DNA from: Aminobacter aganoensis | GTDB taxonomy: Bacteria; Pseudomonadota; Alphaproteobacteria; Rhizobiales; Rhizobiaceae | Reading direction: 5' to 3' | Length of the DNA: 64,000 bases | Assembly (NCBI RefSeq): GCF_014206975.1 | Contig: NZ_JACHOU010000002.1 | Coordinates: 62,001-126,000, forward strand | Shown: positions 43,813 to 52,844 of the stretch, one piece after another | How positions within the stretch are numbered: the first letter of the stretch is position 1 | Layout of the letters: each line of letters begins with the position of its first letter | The notes under the pieces: model-generated | Told to the model about the DNA's origin: nothing | The model's input: the letters and a program-made list of their open reading frames with translations, nothing else | Databases searched by the model: none | Program-made: the position numbers and the translations under genes

Positions 43813-45009
43813 ATGAAGTCCCTGCTTTCGGCCGCATCGGCCTTGGCTATTTTCGCCGCCTCTCCGATTACACCAGCCCATGCCGAGGAAAAATCGGCAT
43901 GGCGGCTGTTCGTTTCCGATCACGCCCAACCGATCGTCCACGCCATCGACATGGAGACGGGTCATAAGATCGACACTTTCACCATCAAGGCGCCAACCAG
44001 CCTCTACCGCAGCGACAGCGGCCGTACCGTCTTTGCCTTGCAGGGCAAGGGAGATGTGATCTCGGCGCTTTCGAGCGGCATTTCCTTCGGCGACCATGGC
44101 GATCACGGCGACATCGACGTCGAGGCGCCAAAGCTTCTCGACATCAGCTTCGAGGGCAAGAAACCATCGCATTTCGTCGACCATGATGGCGACATCGCCT
44201 TGTTCTTCGATGGCGAAGGAAAGGCGCGGGTTACAAGGGAGGCAGACATCCTCGAGGGCAAACCGGCCATTCGCGAAGTGGCTACCGACGCGCCGCATCA
44301 CGGCGTGGCCATCGCGCTGGGCGACCACGTGCTGGTGTCGGAGCCAAACGCTGAAAAGCCCGATGAACTGCCCGTCGGCATTCGCGTGGTCGACCGCTCC
44401 GGAGCATCTGTCGGCGATCTGCACGAATGCCCGGACCTGCATGGCGAGGCGTCGTCGGGCAATCTGATCGCCGTTGCCTGTGCCAAGGGCCTGCTCGTCA
44501 TGTCGGTTGGCAAAGGTGCCCCGGCAATCGACCTGCTGCCTTACGCCGGCCTTCCCGAAGGCAAGTCGACCACGCTGGTGGGCGGCCGTGGCCTGCAGTA
44601 TTTTCTCGGCAACTATGGCCCCAGCGCCGTCGTACTGATCGACCCGAAGTCCGAGAACGCCTTCAGGCTGCTCGAACTGCCGACACGCCGCGTGCATTTC
44701 GCCGTCGATCCGGTGCGGGCAAAATTCGCCTATGTCTTCACAGAGGATGGCAGCCTGCACCGTATCGACGTGGTAGCCGCCAAGTTGGATGGCTCGCTCA
44801 AGCTGACCGAGCCCTACAGCATGGACGGCCACTGGAGCGATCCGCGCCCGCGCATCGCCGTTGCCGGCGACCGCATCGTCGTCTCGAACCCGCTGAAGGG
44901 CCTGCTGCACACCATAGACGCCGAGACGTTTGAACAGACAGCCGACATTGCAGTCGAAGGCAGGCCGTTCAATCTCGTTGCCGTCGGCGGCTCCGGCGAA
45001 ACCCACTGA
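43813..45009 (+). CDS. aztD: Periplasmic zinc metallochaperone, AztD-like beta-propeller
   Basis: The 398-residue secreted protein has a signal peptide ending near residue 24 (AHA). The rest consists of repeated four-stranded blades (IVHAIDMETGHKI, VVLIDPKSENAF, LLHTIDAETFEQ), a beta-propeller of the AztD type. His95 and His98 in GDHGDHGD plus further His residues (FVDHDGD, APHHGV) could hold zinc. AztD of Paracoccus hands zinc to AztC; the position after aztABC and the shared upstream motif support the same role here. ATG 43813 is preceded by GGAG; ATG 43801 is less likely. Confidence 0.85.
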   Translation: MKSLLSAASALAIFAASPITPAHAEEKSAWRLFVSDHAQPIVHAIDMETGHKIDTFTIKAPTSLYRSDSGRTVFALQGKGDVISALSSGISFGDHGDHGDIDVEAPKLLDISFEGKKPSHFVDHDGDIALFFDGEGKARVTREADILEGKPAIREVATDAPHHGVAIALGDHVLVSEPNAEKPDELPVGIRVVDRSGASVGDLHECPDLHGEASSGNLIAVACAKGLLVMSVGKGAPAIDLLPYAGLPEGKSTTLVGGRGLQYFLGNYGPSAVVLIDPKSENAFRLLELPTRRVHFAVDPVRAKFAYVFTEDGSLHRIDVVAAKLDGSLKLTEPYSMDGHWSDPRPRIAVAGDRIVVSNPLKGLLHTIDAETFEQTADIAVEGRPFNLVAVGGSGETH

Positions 45010-45015
45010 CATGAC

Positions 45016-45041
45016 GGGGAGCCGGCCTGAACCGGCTCCCC
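45016..45041 (+). terminator. Hairpin after aztD
   Basis: GGGGAGCCGG and CCGGCTCCCC form a perfect 10-bp stem with a 6-base loop seven bases after the aztD stop. The tail (GCCTGCTCT) is poor in T, so it may be a weak terminator or an mRNA-end stabiliser. Confidence 0.6.
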
Positions 45042-45142
45042 GCCTGCTCTGCTACCTCCAGACGGTTGCCCCGACGCGCCGAGAGTGGCAAGACTGGCTT
45101 CGACCAGCCGCGCATGCGGCCACGAACCCTGCGAGGACGAAC

Positions 45143-45481
45143 ATGGAATTTCGCCAGATCACCGACGAATACTCGGTTTCCGGCCAGATCACGCCGGACG
45201 AAGTTGCCGCCATCAAGGCCGCTGGCTTCAAGAGCGTCATCTGCAACAGGCCCGACGACGAGCAGCCCGGCCAGCCTTCCGCGGACAGCGTCAAGGCGGC
45301 GGTCGAGGCCGCCGGCCTCGCTTTCCGCTACATCCCCGTCATCAGCGGCCAGATGACCGGCGACAACGTTGCCGACATGGCCGATGCGCTCGACGAGATG
45401 GATGGCCCGGTCTTCGCCTATTGCCGCTCCGGCACGCGCTGCACCAACCTCTACATGGCGATTCAGCAGAGCAAGGGCTGA
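45143..45481 (+). CDS. TIGR01244/DUF442 family protein, rhodanese/phosphatase-like
   Basis: The 112-residue protein has the family start RQITDEYSVSGQIT and a C-terminal active-site loop YCRSGTR. The C-X4-R spacing fits a rhodanese-like loop better than a classical tyrosine phosphatase (C-X5-R). Related domains are fused to the beta-lactamase-like sulfur dioxygenase Blh and work in sulfide detoxification, so sulfur transfer is possible. No sulfide gene is adjacent. ATG 45143 follows GAGG. Confidence 0.82.
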   Translation: MEFRQITDEYSVSGQITPDEVAAIKAAGFKSVICNRPDDEQPGQPSADSVKAAVEAAGLAFRYIPVISGQMTGDNVADMADALDEMDGPVFAYCRSGTRCTNLYMAIQQSKG

Positions 45482-45518
45482 CTGAGAAAGCGGCCGGCCG
45501 GTTTGCAGGACAGGCGAT

Positions 45519-45537
45519 TGTGACCTAAATTATCACA
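45519..45537. promoter_or_regulatory. Inverted repeat before the toxin-antitoxin pair
   Basis: TGTGA (45519-45523) and TCACA (45533-45537) flank an AT-rich 9-base spacer, ending 11 bases before the antitoxin start. Antitoxins of this class bind such sites to autoregulate. The spacing is wrong for CRP (N6). Confidence 0.45.
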
Positions 45538-45548
45538 GGGATCGCGCC

Positions 45549-45779
45549 ATGAACATTTCGGTTGCAGAAGCCAAGGCCAAGTTTTCCGAACTTATCGAAC
45601 GGGTGGAAGCCGGCGAGGAGATCGTTGTTACACGCGACGGCAAGGCTGTGGCCACGATTGCTGCTCCCGTAGACGTCGCGTCATCGCGCCAGAGCATCAT
45701 TGGCGCGATGAAAGGCAAGGTCTGGATCGCCGATGAATTTGACGAACTCGGCCCTGAATGGGACGAATACGCCAAGTGA
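45549..45779 (+). CDS. Phd/YefM-family antitoxin
   Basis: The 76-residue protein starts MNISVAEAKAKFSELIERV, the DNA-binding/dimerising motif of Phd/YefM antitoxins, followed by VVTRDGKAVATI. The acidic, Trp-containing C-terminus (about residues 50-76) is the expected toxin-neutralising tail. Its stop overlaps the toxin start (GTGA), ensuring antitoxin is made first. Confidence 0.9.
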   Translation: MNISVAEAKAKFSELIERVEAGEEIVVTRDGKAVATIAAPVDVASSRQSIIGAMKGKVWIADEFDELGPEWDEYAK

Positions 45780-46153
45780 GCGACCCGAAATTCCTTCTGG
45801 ACACCCATGTGTTCCTTTGGGCGCTTCGCGACGACGAGAGGCTCTCGCCTGAACACCGCATGATCATTGCGCGCGGCGAAGGAATAGCCATCAGCGCCGT
45901 TTCTATTTGGGAAATTGCCATCAAGCGATCCAGCGGCAAGTTGCGTGTCGATGGCGACATGGTGCAAGTGCTCAATGAACGCGGAACTCCGATACTATCG
46001 ATCAATGAGCACCACGCGTCGCGCGTCGAGCATCTTGCCGACCATCATCGCGACCCATTCGACCGGCTGCTGATCGCTCAGGCACAAGTCGAGAACCTCG
46101 TCATCCTGACCGCTGATCCGATGTTTGCGCGCTACGATGTAGCGCTCGCCTAA
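45776..46153 (+). CDS. PIN-domain toxin (VapC-like ribonuclease)
   Basis: The 125-residue PIN domain has the expected acidic residues: Asp9 in LLDTH, Glu46 in SIWEIAIK, Asp93/Asp96 in HRDPFDRLL and Asp114. These coordinate Mg2+/Mn2+ for RNA cleavage, so the toxin looks active. It starts at GTG 45776, overlapping the antitoxin stop. Its stop codon overlaps the stop of the convergent DinB gene. Confidence 0.9.
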   Translation: MSDPKFLLDTHVFLWALRDDERLSPEHRMIIARGEGIAISAVSIWEIAIKRSSGKLRVDGDMVQVLNERGTPILSINEHHASRVEHLADHHRDPFDRLLIAQAQVENLVILTADPMFARYDVALA

Positions 46154-46686
46154 AGGCCCAGCCCTTCGACCTCCCCAACGCGGAACTGCAAATCGTAGTC
46201 CAGGAAGAACTCGTCGAGTTGCGGCGGTGCGACCGACGTACCGGACAGCATCGCATGTACCTGCCCGCGGTGGTGGATCTGGTGGATGAACAGATGCGCC
46301 AGCAGGTCGCCGATGCGTTCCGGTATCTGCCCGGCTTCGCCTCTGTCGGAAAGGACTCGCCGGTCGAGATCGGCTTCAGCCAGCCGGTCACAGACGGCCA
46401 CCAGCCTGCGATCGAACACCAACTGCGCCTCCGCCAGAGCCACGGCATCCTCGAACACGACGAAGCGATCGAATATCCTGCGTCCCGCTCCCGTCTCCTC
46501 GATCATGTCGAGATAATAGAGGTCGACCTCGAGGATGTGGTTCAGCGTTTCCTGGAGCGAGGGAAAGAAGCTGGTGCGCGTGGCCGCGAACTCACCAGGC
46601 TGCAGGGCCGTCACGGCGCGGTAGATGCGGTCGTTGGACCACAAATTGTTCCGCGCCATGCGGCAAAAATGGCTCGTCATGTCCAT
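46150..46686 (-). CDS. DinB-family protein
   Basis: The 178-residue four-helix-bundle protein has the three-His metal pattern of DinB/YfiT proteins: one His in NHILEVDLYYLD and the pair in HQIHHRGQVH. The family includes thiol-dependent transferases; the substrate is unknown. ATG 46686 (MDMTSHF) or 46680 could be the start. The 3' ends of this gene and the toxin overlap by 4 bases. Confidence 0.85.
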   Translation of the reverse strand: MDMTSHFCRMARNNLWSNDRIYRAVTALQPGEFAATRTSFFPSLQETLNHILEVDLYYLDMIEETGAGRRIFDRFVVFEDAVALAEAQLVFDRRLVAVCDRLAEADLDRRVLSDRGEAGQIPERIGDLLAHLFIHQIHHRGQVHAMLSGTSVAPPQLDEFFLDYDLQFRVGEVEGLGL

Positions 46687-46693
46687 GGCGGCC

Positions 46694-47440
46694 TCAGGCC
46701 GGCTCGAACCTGCCAACCTGACGTTCGATCGCACCGAAGATCGAGTGGCCGGACTTGTCCTTCATCTCGACCCGCAGCGTGTCGCCGAGCGAAACCGACA
46801 GCGCCTCGACCGCGCCCCTGACGATGGCGCCGGTGCCCAGCGGTCTGGTCGACGCCGCATCGGCAATCAGCTTCGGAAAGCTGGTCCAGCCGACCGAGGC
46901 AATGCTTCGCGTGCCCGCCTGCAGCGGCAGGTGCACCGCACCGTCCCAGGCATCGCCCAGTTCGTCGGGCGTCACCGCGACAGGCGACAGAGCCGACGTT
47001 CCGCTGTGGCCGGCATCGAGGTCCGTGTCGGCCGAGAGCACAACAAGGGCAATGGCGTCCTTGGCGGCGTCAGCCGTCGCGCCCATCGCAACGTCTGCGA
47101 CGATCACGGCAACGGCCGCCTCTATCTTGGCATCGCGCGTCTTGCCGGCCAGTTCGATCGGATCGCGCGGGCCGACAAAGGCATCGCCGCCGCCGAGGCG
47201 CTGGTAGGCGCGTGGCAGGGGCGAATGGGCGTCATGCTCATGGAAGCGCGACGAAGGCACCGAACCGATTTCCAGCGAATCCGCCAATGCTGTGATGTGC
47301 GGGAAAATCCGACGCCAGTCGTCCAGCGCCGCCTGCAAGTTCGGCGCCAGGAAGGATGCATCGGTGTATCGCGTCAGGTCGCGCGAGACGATGACCAGTT
47401 TCCCGTCACGCGAACCGTTCTTCAGCGTCGCCAGTTTCAT
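46694..47440 (-). CDS. Shortened fumarylacetoacetate hydrolase-like protein, probably inactive
   Basis: The 248-residue protein begins (MKLATLKNGSRDGKLV) and ends (VEMKDKSGHSIFGAIER) like rhizobial FAH-family hydrolases of about 330 residues, but the middle is shortened. The segment that normally joins RAYQ to the substrate loop is missing, and the metal-binding FEGEVAVV-type motif reads IEAAVAVIV (Glu107 kept, second Glu replaced by Ala109). It keeps an open frame and the downstream VTPDEL segment, so it may have a non-catalytic role or be decaying. It overlaps the upstream MBL gene by 35 bases. Confidence 0.7.
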   Translation of the reverse strand: MKLATLKNGSRDGKLVIVSRDLTRYTDASFLAPNLQAALDDWRRIFPHITALADSLEIGSVPSSRFHEHDAHSPLPRAYQRLGGGDAFVGPRDPIELAGKTRDAKIEAAVAVIVADVAMGATADAAKDAIALVVLSADTDLDAGHSGTSALSPVAVTPDELGDAWDGAVHLPLQAGTRSIASVGWTSFPKLIADAASTRPLGTGAIVRGAVEALSVSLGDTLRVEMKDKSGHSIFGAIERQVGRFEPA

Positions 47441-48326
47441 GCAGGTCCTCCCGATTGCGGGCGTCATCGCCCTCGACCACCACAACAAGCCCGTCGCGGC
47501 CGATCGTCAAGGTACCATTCCATGTTTTCCTGACAGCCTCGACCCAGTCGGCCTCGCCTATCTCGGGATCGTCGGCGGGAATGAGGTGATTGAGCACCAG
47601 GCGGCCGACGCCGGCACGCGCCGCGATCGTGCCCGCCTCGCCGGCAAGGCTGTGGCTTGCCATCAGATGCTCGCGCAACCGCGCGCCGTTGCCGGTGCGC
47701 GCCACCAGCCGCTCGACGCCTTCTTCCAGCATCGCCTCGTGCAGCAGGATGTCGGCGCCGCGCGCGAAATCCGCCAAGGGCGGGAAAAAGGCGGTGTCGG
47801 CGGAAAAGACGATTGCCGTGCCCTGGTGTTCGAAGCGCAGGGCGAAGCACTCGGTGACAGGCGGGTGGTCGACGCGCAGGGCTGTGACCGACAGATCGCC
47901 GTCGCGCAGCACCTCACCCTCGCCGAACTCCACGACCTCGACCATCTCGCGCAGATCAGGTCGGCCTTCGTCGATGATCCGGATTTCGATGTCGAATTCA
48001 AGCGCTTGCACGAAACCCTGCCAGTATCGATTCAAGCCGGCAGGACCGAAAACCTTGACCGGCGTCGCAAGCCCGGCCGTCCAGGCGGTGTGGAGCAAGG
48101 CGCCCAGCTCGAGCACGTGGTCGGAATGGAGATGGGTGATGAAAATCAGGTCGAGCGCCTTGAGGCTGAGACCGGCATCGGTCACTCCGCGCGTCACGCC
48201 GAGCCCGCAATCCACGACGATTGTACGCCCGCCGAGCTCAACCAGCGTGGATGTCGGCCAAGGGCCACCGGGGCGGATCGCCGGGCCACCCTTCGTGCCA
48301 AGCAGAACGATACGATATTTGCTCAT
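47406..48326 (-). CDS. MBL-fold metallo-hydrolase
   Basis: The 306-residue protein has the metal motif THLHSDH (His65, His67, Asp69, His70), a later VDHPPV His, SADT Asp and the final NHLIP His, so the two-zinc site looks complete. It resembles the RNase Z/arylsulfatase-like branch of MBL proteins. The substrate is unknown. Its 3' end overlaps the start of the FAH-like gene, so they are translationally linked. Confidence 0.85.
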   Translation of the reverse strand: MSKYRIVLLGTKGGPAIRPGGPWPTSTLVELGGRTIVVDCGLGVTRGVTDAGLSLKALDLIFITHLHSDHVLELGALLHTAWTAGLATPVKVFGPAGLNRYWQGFVQALEFDIEIRIIDEGRPDLREMVEVVEFGEGEVLRDGDLSVTALRVDHPPVTECFALRFEHQGTAIVFSADTAFFPPLADFARGADILLHEAMLEEGVERLVARTGNGARLREHLMASHSLAGEAGTIAARAGVGRLVLNHLIPADDPEIGEADWVEAVRKTWNGTLTIGRDGLVVVVEGDDARNREDLHETGDAEERFA

Positions 48327-48419
48327 CCAAAATCCCGTGCTGATTGCAAGGTCGCTGCCAGGTTAAGACTAATGATTGCAGGCGCGTTTTCGCAGCGATA
48401 ACATCATGTCAGTCTGGCT

Positions 48420-49065
48420 ATGGGAACATACGAAGGGTTTACGTCAAAGGTCGCAAGGCCTTCGTTGGCATCAAAACTCTGGACAGTATGCATCTCACTC
48501 GGGCTGTTGCTCTGCTGCCAGTACGCTGTGCTGGCAAAGGAAATGCCTTTGTGGGAAGGGCAGCACAAAGATGCCCGCCTTCTGGAAGTGGATAAGAAAT
48601 TCGTAGAAGGCATACGGCAAGCGACAGGCAACCGGCTGGACAGGGGAGCACAGCACGCGATCAAGAGAGGTTGGGAGCCATTCAACGCCAATGATTACGA
48701 GCAGGCTATCCGGCGCTTCAATCAAGCCTTGGCTGCTAGATCCCGACAACGGCGCGCTCTATTGGGGTTTTGCCCTCACAACACATTTGCGCGGCGATGA
48801 TCTGGCGGTAGTTGAGCGTTGGTTCGCAGAAGCCGAGAATCGGTTGCCCAACGTTGCAGAACTGCTGACGGATCACGGACGCATTCTGGAGGAACATGAC
48901 CAACCGGAACGTGCCCTTACCTATTTCAAAAGATCGCTAGTCATCAATCCAAACCTCGAAGCTACACATAGCGGCATAGCGTTTGCGGCCAGAAAGCTCG
49001 GCGACAAGGAGCTGGAAGAATTTCACACCAAGCAGAGCATCAATCTGAAAGGCAACGCGAATTGA
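48420..49065 (+). pseudogene. TPR-repeat protein interrupted by a frameshift
   Basis: Frame one gives a signal-like N-terminus (SLGLLLCCQYAVLA) and a first TPR up to FNQA at about 48728. Frame two continues LLDPDNGALYWGF with two further TPR helices to the stop at 49065. Removing one T from CCTTGG at 48727-48732 would restore FNQAWLLDPDNG, the usual junction in this rhizobial family. Either the gene is broken by a 1-base insertion or the assembly has an error. The family function is unknown; it is secreted or membrane-anchored. Confidence 0.72.
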
Positions 49066-49105
49066 CCTGAACTGCTTCGTTGCCGCACGCGCAGAGCCAA
49101 AAACG

Positions 49106-49609
49106 TCAGTCGACGCGGCGCGGATACTGGACGCGAGGCGGGATCCAGTGATGGACGAGCGCCAGCACAAGCAGGCTGATGCAGCTCAGCAGCACGACGA
49201 CGAACAGCGTGCTGCCCTGAAAAGGCGTGGCTGTCGCCACAAGCGGAATCGCACCTGCTGGCGGATGGGTAACGCGGAACATCAGCATCAGCGCGATCGA
49301 GACACCGACCGCGACCGCCGAGACCTCCCACATTCCGGGAAACGCCATAGCAGCCGCCACCCCGATCATCGTCGCGATGAAGTAGCCGGCGAAAATGTTG
49401 ATCGGCTGGGCCAGAGGGCTGGCCGGCTGGCCGAACAGCAGGACCGCGGTCGCGCCCAGCGGCGCGATGAGCATCGGCAGGCCGGTGACTGAGGCAAGGC
49501 CACCGACGGCGGCCAGGCCGACGATCGCGCCCGATCCCGACTTGACGTGCGAGATCATCTGTCCTTTCGGCTCATGCCGAGCAGTAAGGGTGCGTATGTG
49601 ACTGCGCAT
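49106..49609 (-). CDS. HPP-family membrane protein
   Basis: The 167-residue protein has four hydrophobic segments and the family motif THPPAGA in the second half. Some HPP proteins have been linked to nitrite transport, but the role in bacteria is unclear. ATG 49609 is preferred over an in-frame TTG 12 codons earlier. A GGAAA lies upstream. It stands alone. Confidence 0.82.
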   Translation of the reverse strand: MRSHIRTLTARHEPKGQMISHVKSGSGAIVGLAAVGGLASVTGLPMLIAPLGATAVLLFGQPASPLAQPINIFAGYFIATMIGVAAAMAFPGMWEVSAVAVGVSIALMLMFRVTHPPAGAIPLVATATPFQGSTLFVVVLLSCISLLVLALVHHWIPPRVQYPRRVD

Positions 49610-49714
49610 CGTCGTTTCCAGCCGAAGGGCCCGCTTCGATAGCAACAGCGGCTTCGGCTGACAACGGGGCTTTATTCGAAAATTTCACCTTACAGTGAAA
49701 AAACTTTCCTTGCG

Positions 49715-50749
49715 TCACCAATCCATCACCACTTTGCCGGAATTGCCGCTGCGCATGGCGTCAAAACCGGCCTGGTAGTCGTCGATGCCGATGCGGTGCG
49801 TGATGAGGCCCGTCACGTCGAGCGGCCCTTGCACCAGCGCGATCATCTTGTACCAGGTCTCGAACATCTCACGGCCGTAGATGCCCTTGAGATGCAGCAT
49901 CTTGAAGATGACCTTGTTCCAGTCGATCTCGAAGCCGGTCGGGGCGATGCCGAGGATGGCAATCTTGCCGCCATTGTTCATGGTGTCGATCATGTCGCGG
50001 AAGGCGACCGCTGAACCCGACATCTCAAGCCCGATATCGAAACCTTCGGTCATGCCCTCGTCGCGCATCACGTCGCGCAGTTTCTCCTTCGACGCATCGA
50101 CCACGTGATGGACGCCGAGCTTTTTCGCCAGCGCCAGACGGACAGGGTTGATGTCGGTGATGACGACCTTCCTGGCGCCGACGCACTGGGCGACCAGAGC
50201 CCCCATGATGCCGATCGGCCCGGCACCGGTGACCAGCACATCCTCGCCGACCAGATCGAAGGACAGGGCCGTGTGCACGGCATTGCCGAGCGGGTCGAAG
50301 ATCGCGGCGATCTCGTCGGACACGTCGTCGGGGATCGGCACGACGTTGTGCTGGGGGATGGCGACATATTCAGCGAAGGAGCCGGGGCGGTTGACACCGA
50401 CGCCCAGCGTGTTGCGGCAGAGGTGCCCCCGCCCGGCGCGGCAGTTGCGACAGTGGCCGCAGACGATGTGACCCTCGCCCGATACTCGCTGGCCAACCTT
50501 GTAGTCCTTCACGCCGGCGCCGAAATCGGCAACAGTGCCGACGAACTCATGCCCCGTCACCATGGGCACCGGCACCGTCTTCTGCGCCCACTGGTCCCAA
50601 TTGTAGATGTGGACGTCGGTGCCGCAGATCGCCGACTTCCTGACCTTGATCAGCACGTCGTTGGGGCCGATCTCGGGCACTGGTACCTCTTCCATCCAGA
50701 TGCCCGGTTCGGCCTTGGCCTTCACCAGAGCGCGCATCATGTTCGACAT
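49715..50749 (-). CDS. tdh: L-threonine 3-dehydrogenase
   Basis: The 344-residue zinc alcohol-dehydrogenase-type enzyme oxidises threonine to 2-amino-3-ketobutyrate with NAD+. The catalytic Zn residues (Cys in [11 protein letters not shown], His and Glu in GHEFVG) and the four-Cys structural zinc lobe ([15 protein letters not shown]) are intact, as is the NAD-binding GAGPIG. It follows kbl in the same direction after 54 bases; together they turn threonine into glycine and acetyl-CoA. Confidence 0.95.
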   Translation of the reverse strand: MSNMMRALVKAKAEPGIWMEEVPVPEIGPNDVLIKVRKSAICGTDVHIYNWDQWAQKTVPVPMVTGHEFVGTVADFGAGVKDYKVGQRVSGEGHIVCGHCRNCRAGRGHLCRNTLGVGVNRPGSFAEYVAIPQHNVVPIPDDVSDEIAAIFDPLGNAVHTALSFDLVGEDVLVTGAGPIGIMGALVAQCVGARKVVITDINPVRLALAKKLGVHHVVDASKEKLRDVMRDEGMTEGFDIGLEMSGSAVAFRDMIDTMNNGGKIAILGIAPTGFEIDWNKVIFKMLHLKGIYGREMFETWYKMIALVQGPLDVTGLITHRIGIDDYQAGFDAMRSGNSGKVVMDW

Positions 50750-50803
50750 TGTCTTCTCCTGCGAATCCCTTGACCCAGAATCGCTTTTGGCGCTGCCGGT
50801 GGC

Positions 50804-51991
50804 TTAAGAAACGACGCCCAATTCTCGCCCGACGTCGCCGAAAGCGGCCACCGCTCGGTCAATATCGGCAGCAGAATGCGCCGCCGACATCTGCGTGCGG
50901 ATGCGCGCCTGCCCCTTTGGCACGACCGGGAACGAGAAGCCGATGACGTAGATGCCACGCTTGAGCATCTGCGCCGCCATTTCCTGGGCGAGCGAGGCGT
51001 CTCCCAGCATGACAGGAATGATCGGATGGTCGGCGCCGGCGAGCGTGAAGCCGAGCTTGCGCATGCCCGAGCGGAACCGGGCGGCATTGGCATAGAGCTT
51101 TTCGCGCAAGGCTCCGCCCGAGGCGATCATGTCGAGCACCTTGATCGAGGCACCGGCTATCGACGGGGCCAGCGTGTTGGAGAACAGATAAGGCCTGGAA
51201 CGCTGCCGCAACCAATCGACCGTCTCGCGCTTGGCCGAGGTGTAGCCGCCGGAAGCGCCGCCAAGCGCCTTGCCCAGCGTCCCGGTGATGACGTCGACCC
51301 TGCCCTCGACGCCGCAATGCTCCGGCGTGCCGCGACCGTGCTTGCCGACGAAGCCCACGGCATGGCTGTCGTCGACCATCACCATCGCCCCATATTTTTC
51401 GGCCAGGTCGCAGACGCCCCCAAGATTGGCGATGATGCCGTCCATCGAGAACACCCCGTCGGTGGCGATCAGCTTGAAGCGGCTGCCCTCGGCCTTCCTC
51501 AATTCCTCCTCAAGCGCCGCCATGTCGTTGTTGGCGTAGCGAAAGCGCCTGGCCTTCGACAGGCGCACGCCATCGATGATCGAGGCGTGGTTGAGGGCAT
51601 CGGAAATGATCGCGTCCTCTTCGCCCAGCAGCGTTTCGAACAGGCCGGCATTGGCGTCGAAGCAGGAGGAATAGAGGATCGTGTCCTCCATTCCGAGGAA
51701 TGCCGACAGCTTCGTTTCCAGTTCCTTGTGCTCTTCCTGCGTGCCGCAGATGAAGCGCACCGAGGCCATGCCATAGCCGTAGCGGTCGAGGGCTTTCTTG
51801 GCGGCGTCGCGCAACTCGTGGCTGTCGGCAAGGCCGAGATAGTTGTTGGCGCAGAAATTCAGCACCCTTTCGCCGCCGACCTCGATCTCGGCGCTCTGCG
51901 TCGAGGTGATGACGCGCTCGGACTTGTAGAGCCCGGCCGATTTCAGTCCCTCCAACTCGGAGGACAGATGGGACAAAAACGCTTTGCTCAT
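50804..51991 (-). CDS. kbl: Glycine C-acetyltransferase (2-amino-3-ketobutyrate CoA ligase)
   Basis: This 395-residue PLP enzyme splits 2-amino-3-ketobutyrate with CoA into glycine and acetyl-CoA. The PLP-binding segment [15 protein letters not shown] contains the Schiff-base Lys, and DDSHAVGF precedes it. Length and sequence are typical. It is the upstream gene of the kbl-tdh pair. Confidence 0.95.
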   Translation of the reverse strand: MSKAFLSHLSSELEGLKSAGLYKSERVITSTQSAEIEVGGERVLNFCANNYLGLADSHELRDAAKKALDRYGYGMASVRFICGTQEEHKELETKLSAFLGMEDTILYSSCFDANAGLFETLLGEEDAIISDALNHASIIDGVRLSKARRFRYANNDMAALEEELRKAEGSRFKLIATDGVFSMDGIIANLGGVCDLAEKYGAMVMVDDSHAVGFVGKHGRGTPEHCGVEGRVDVITGTLGKALGGASGGYTSAKRETVDWLRQRSRPYLFSNTLAPSIAGASIKVLDMIASGGALREKLYANAARFRSGMRKLGFTLAGADHPIIPVMLGDASLAQEMAAQMLKRGIYVIGFSFPVVPKGQARIRTQMSAAHSAADIDRAVAAFGDVGRELGVVS

Positions 51992-52071
51992 GGCCAGCTT
52001 GCCGCCTCAAATTCGAGTGCATCTGGTCGAGTGTCGTCCCTGCCCGGGTCAAAATCCATCACAAAAGCGAC

Positions 52072-52102
52072 GGCGGGACGAATGGACGCCATCCGCCCCG
52101 CC
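52072..52102 (-). terminator. Terminator-like hairpin after the cupin gene
   Basis: On the minus strand 14 consecutive pairs (including three G-U) form between 52089-52102 and 52072-52085 with a 3-base loop, followed by GTCGCTTTTGTG. It lies 12 bases past the cupin stop and separates it from kbl. Confidence 0.6.
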
Positions 52103-52113
52103 ACCCAGTCAGG

Positions 52114-52593
52114 TCAGTTCAGCGGCGCGCCGATGATGTCGATGCCGTTGCGGGCGCAAGCCTCGGTCAGCATGGCGATGACTTCAGCTGTCGGTGCTTC
52201 CTGCGGCGGGATCTCCGCCCTCGGGGCCGGAATGCTGACTTCGCGCACCATGCGCTCGAAATCGCCGCGCGTCGTGATGGTCAGGCAGCGGGCGCCCTCG
52301 GCGGATTCGACGCGATAGCTGTGCGGAATGCCCTTCGGCGCCAGCATGGTCTGGCCGGCGCGGCCGTAAAGGTCCTTGCCACCGACATTAAAGCGCACCA
52401 CGCCCTCGAGAATGTGGAAGACCTCGTCCTCGTTGCGGTGAATATGGAGCGGCGGCGACGAGCCGTACGGCATCAGGTGCTCGATGACGCTGATGGTGTC
52501 GGCGCCCGCCTGACCCGAAACCCGGATGGTCGCAAGACTGCCGTTGAACCACAGCAGTTCGCCATCATTCTCGGTCTTTGCATGAATGGTCAC
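52114..52593 (-). CDS. Cupin-domain protein with intact metal site
   Basis: The 159-residue single cupin has the full metal motif: His50, His52 and Glu57 in LHIHRNEDE, then a later PHSY His. The start is GTG 52593 behind AAGGAAA. Function is unknown. It is divergent from the enolase-superfamily gene and has a paralog beyond it (54000-54443) with matching residue numbering but no metal ligands. The C-terminal 45 residues are longer than the paralog's. Confidence 0.82.
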   Translation of the reverse strand: MTIHAKTENDGELLWFNGSLATIRVSGQAGADTISVIEHLMPYGSSPPLHIHRNEDEVFHILEGVVRFNVGGKDLYGRAGQTMLAPKGIPHSYRVESAEGARCLTITTRGDFERMVREVSIPAPRAEIPPQEAPTAEVIAMLTEACARNGIDIIGAPLN

Positions 52594-52844
52594 TGTGTTT
52601 TCCTTTTCGAACAAGCGCAGCGCCGGGCGCCGCGATGGCCTTGCTCTAAGGGGTGAGCGTATCCGTTCGAATTCAGCAAAACCGAAAGCTGTATCCGCAA
52701 TCTGAAACACTTCGCGCCTCGTACGAACCAGGAATCGAGAGCAGTTGTCACGAATACGACGCCTGCAAGCGCCGCTTCCCTTATCGCTGCCGGGTATCGG
52801 CCACGCTATCCTTGGTGCACATCAAGCCTGCGCCCGGGGACAGC

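Noticed and set aside
49683-49702. TTTCAC/GTGAAA hairpin after tdh
   Set aside because: Only 6 AT-rich pairs; it may help end the tdh transcript but is too weak to list as a terminator.
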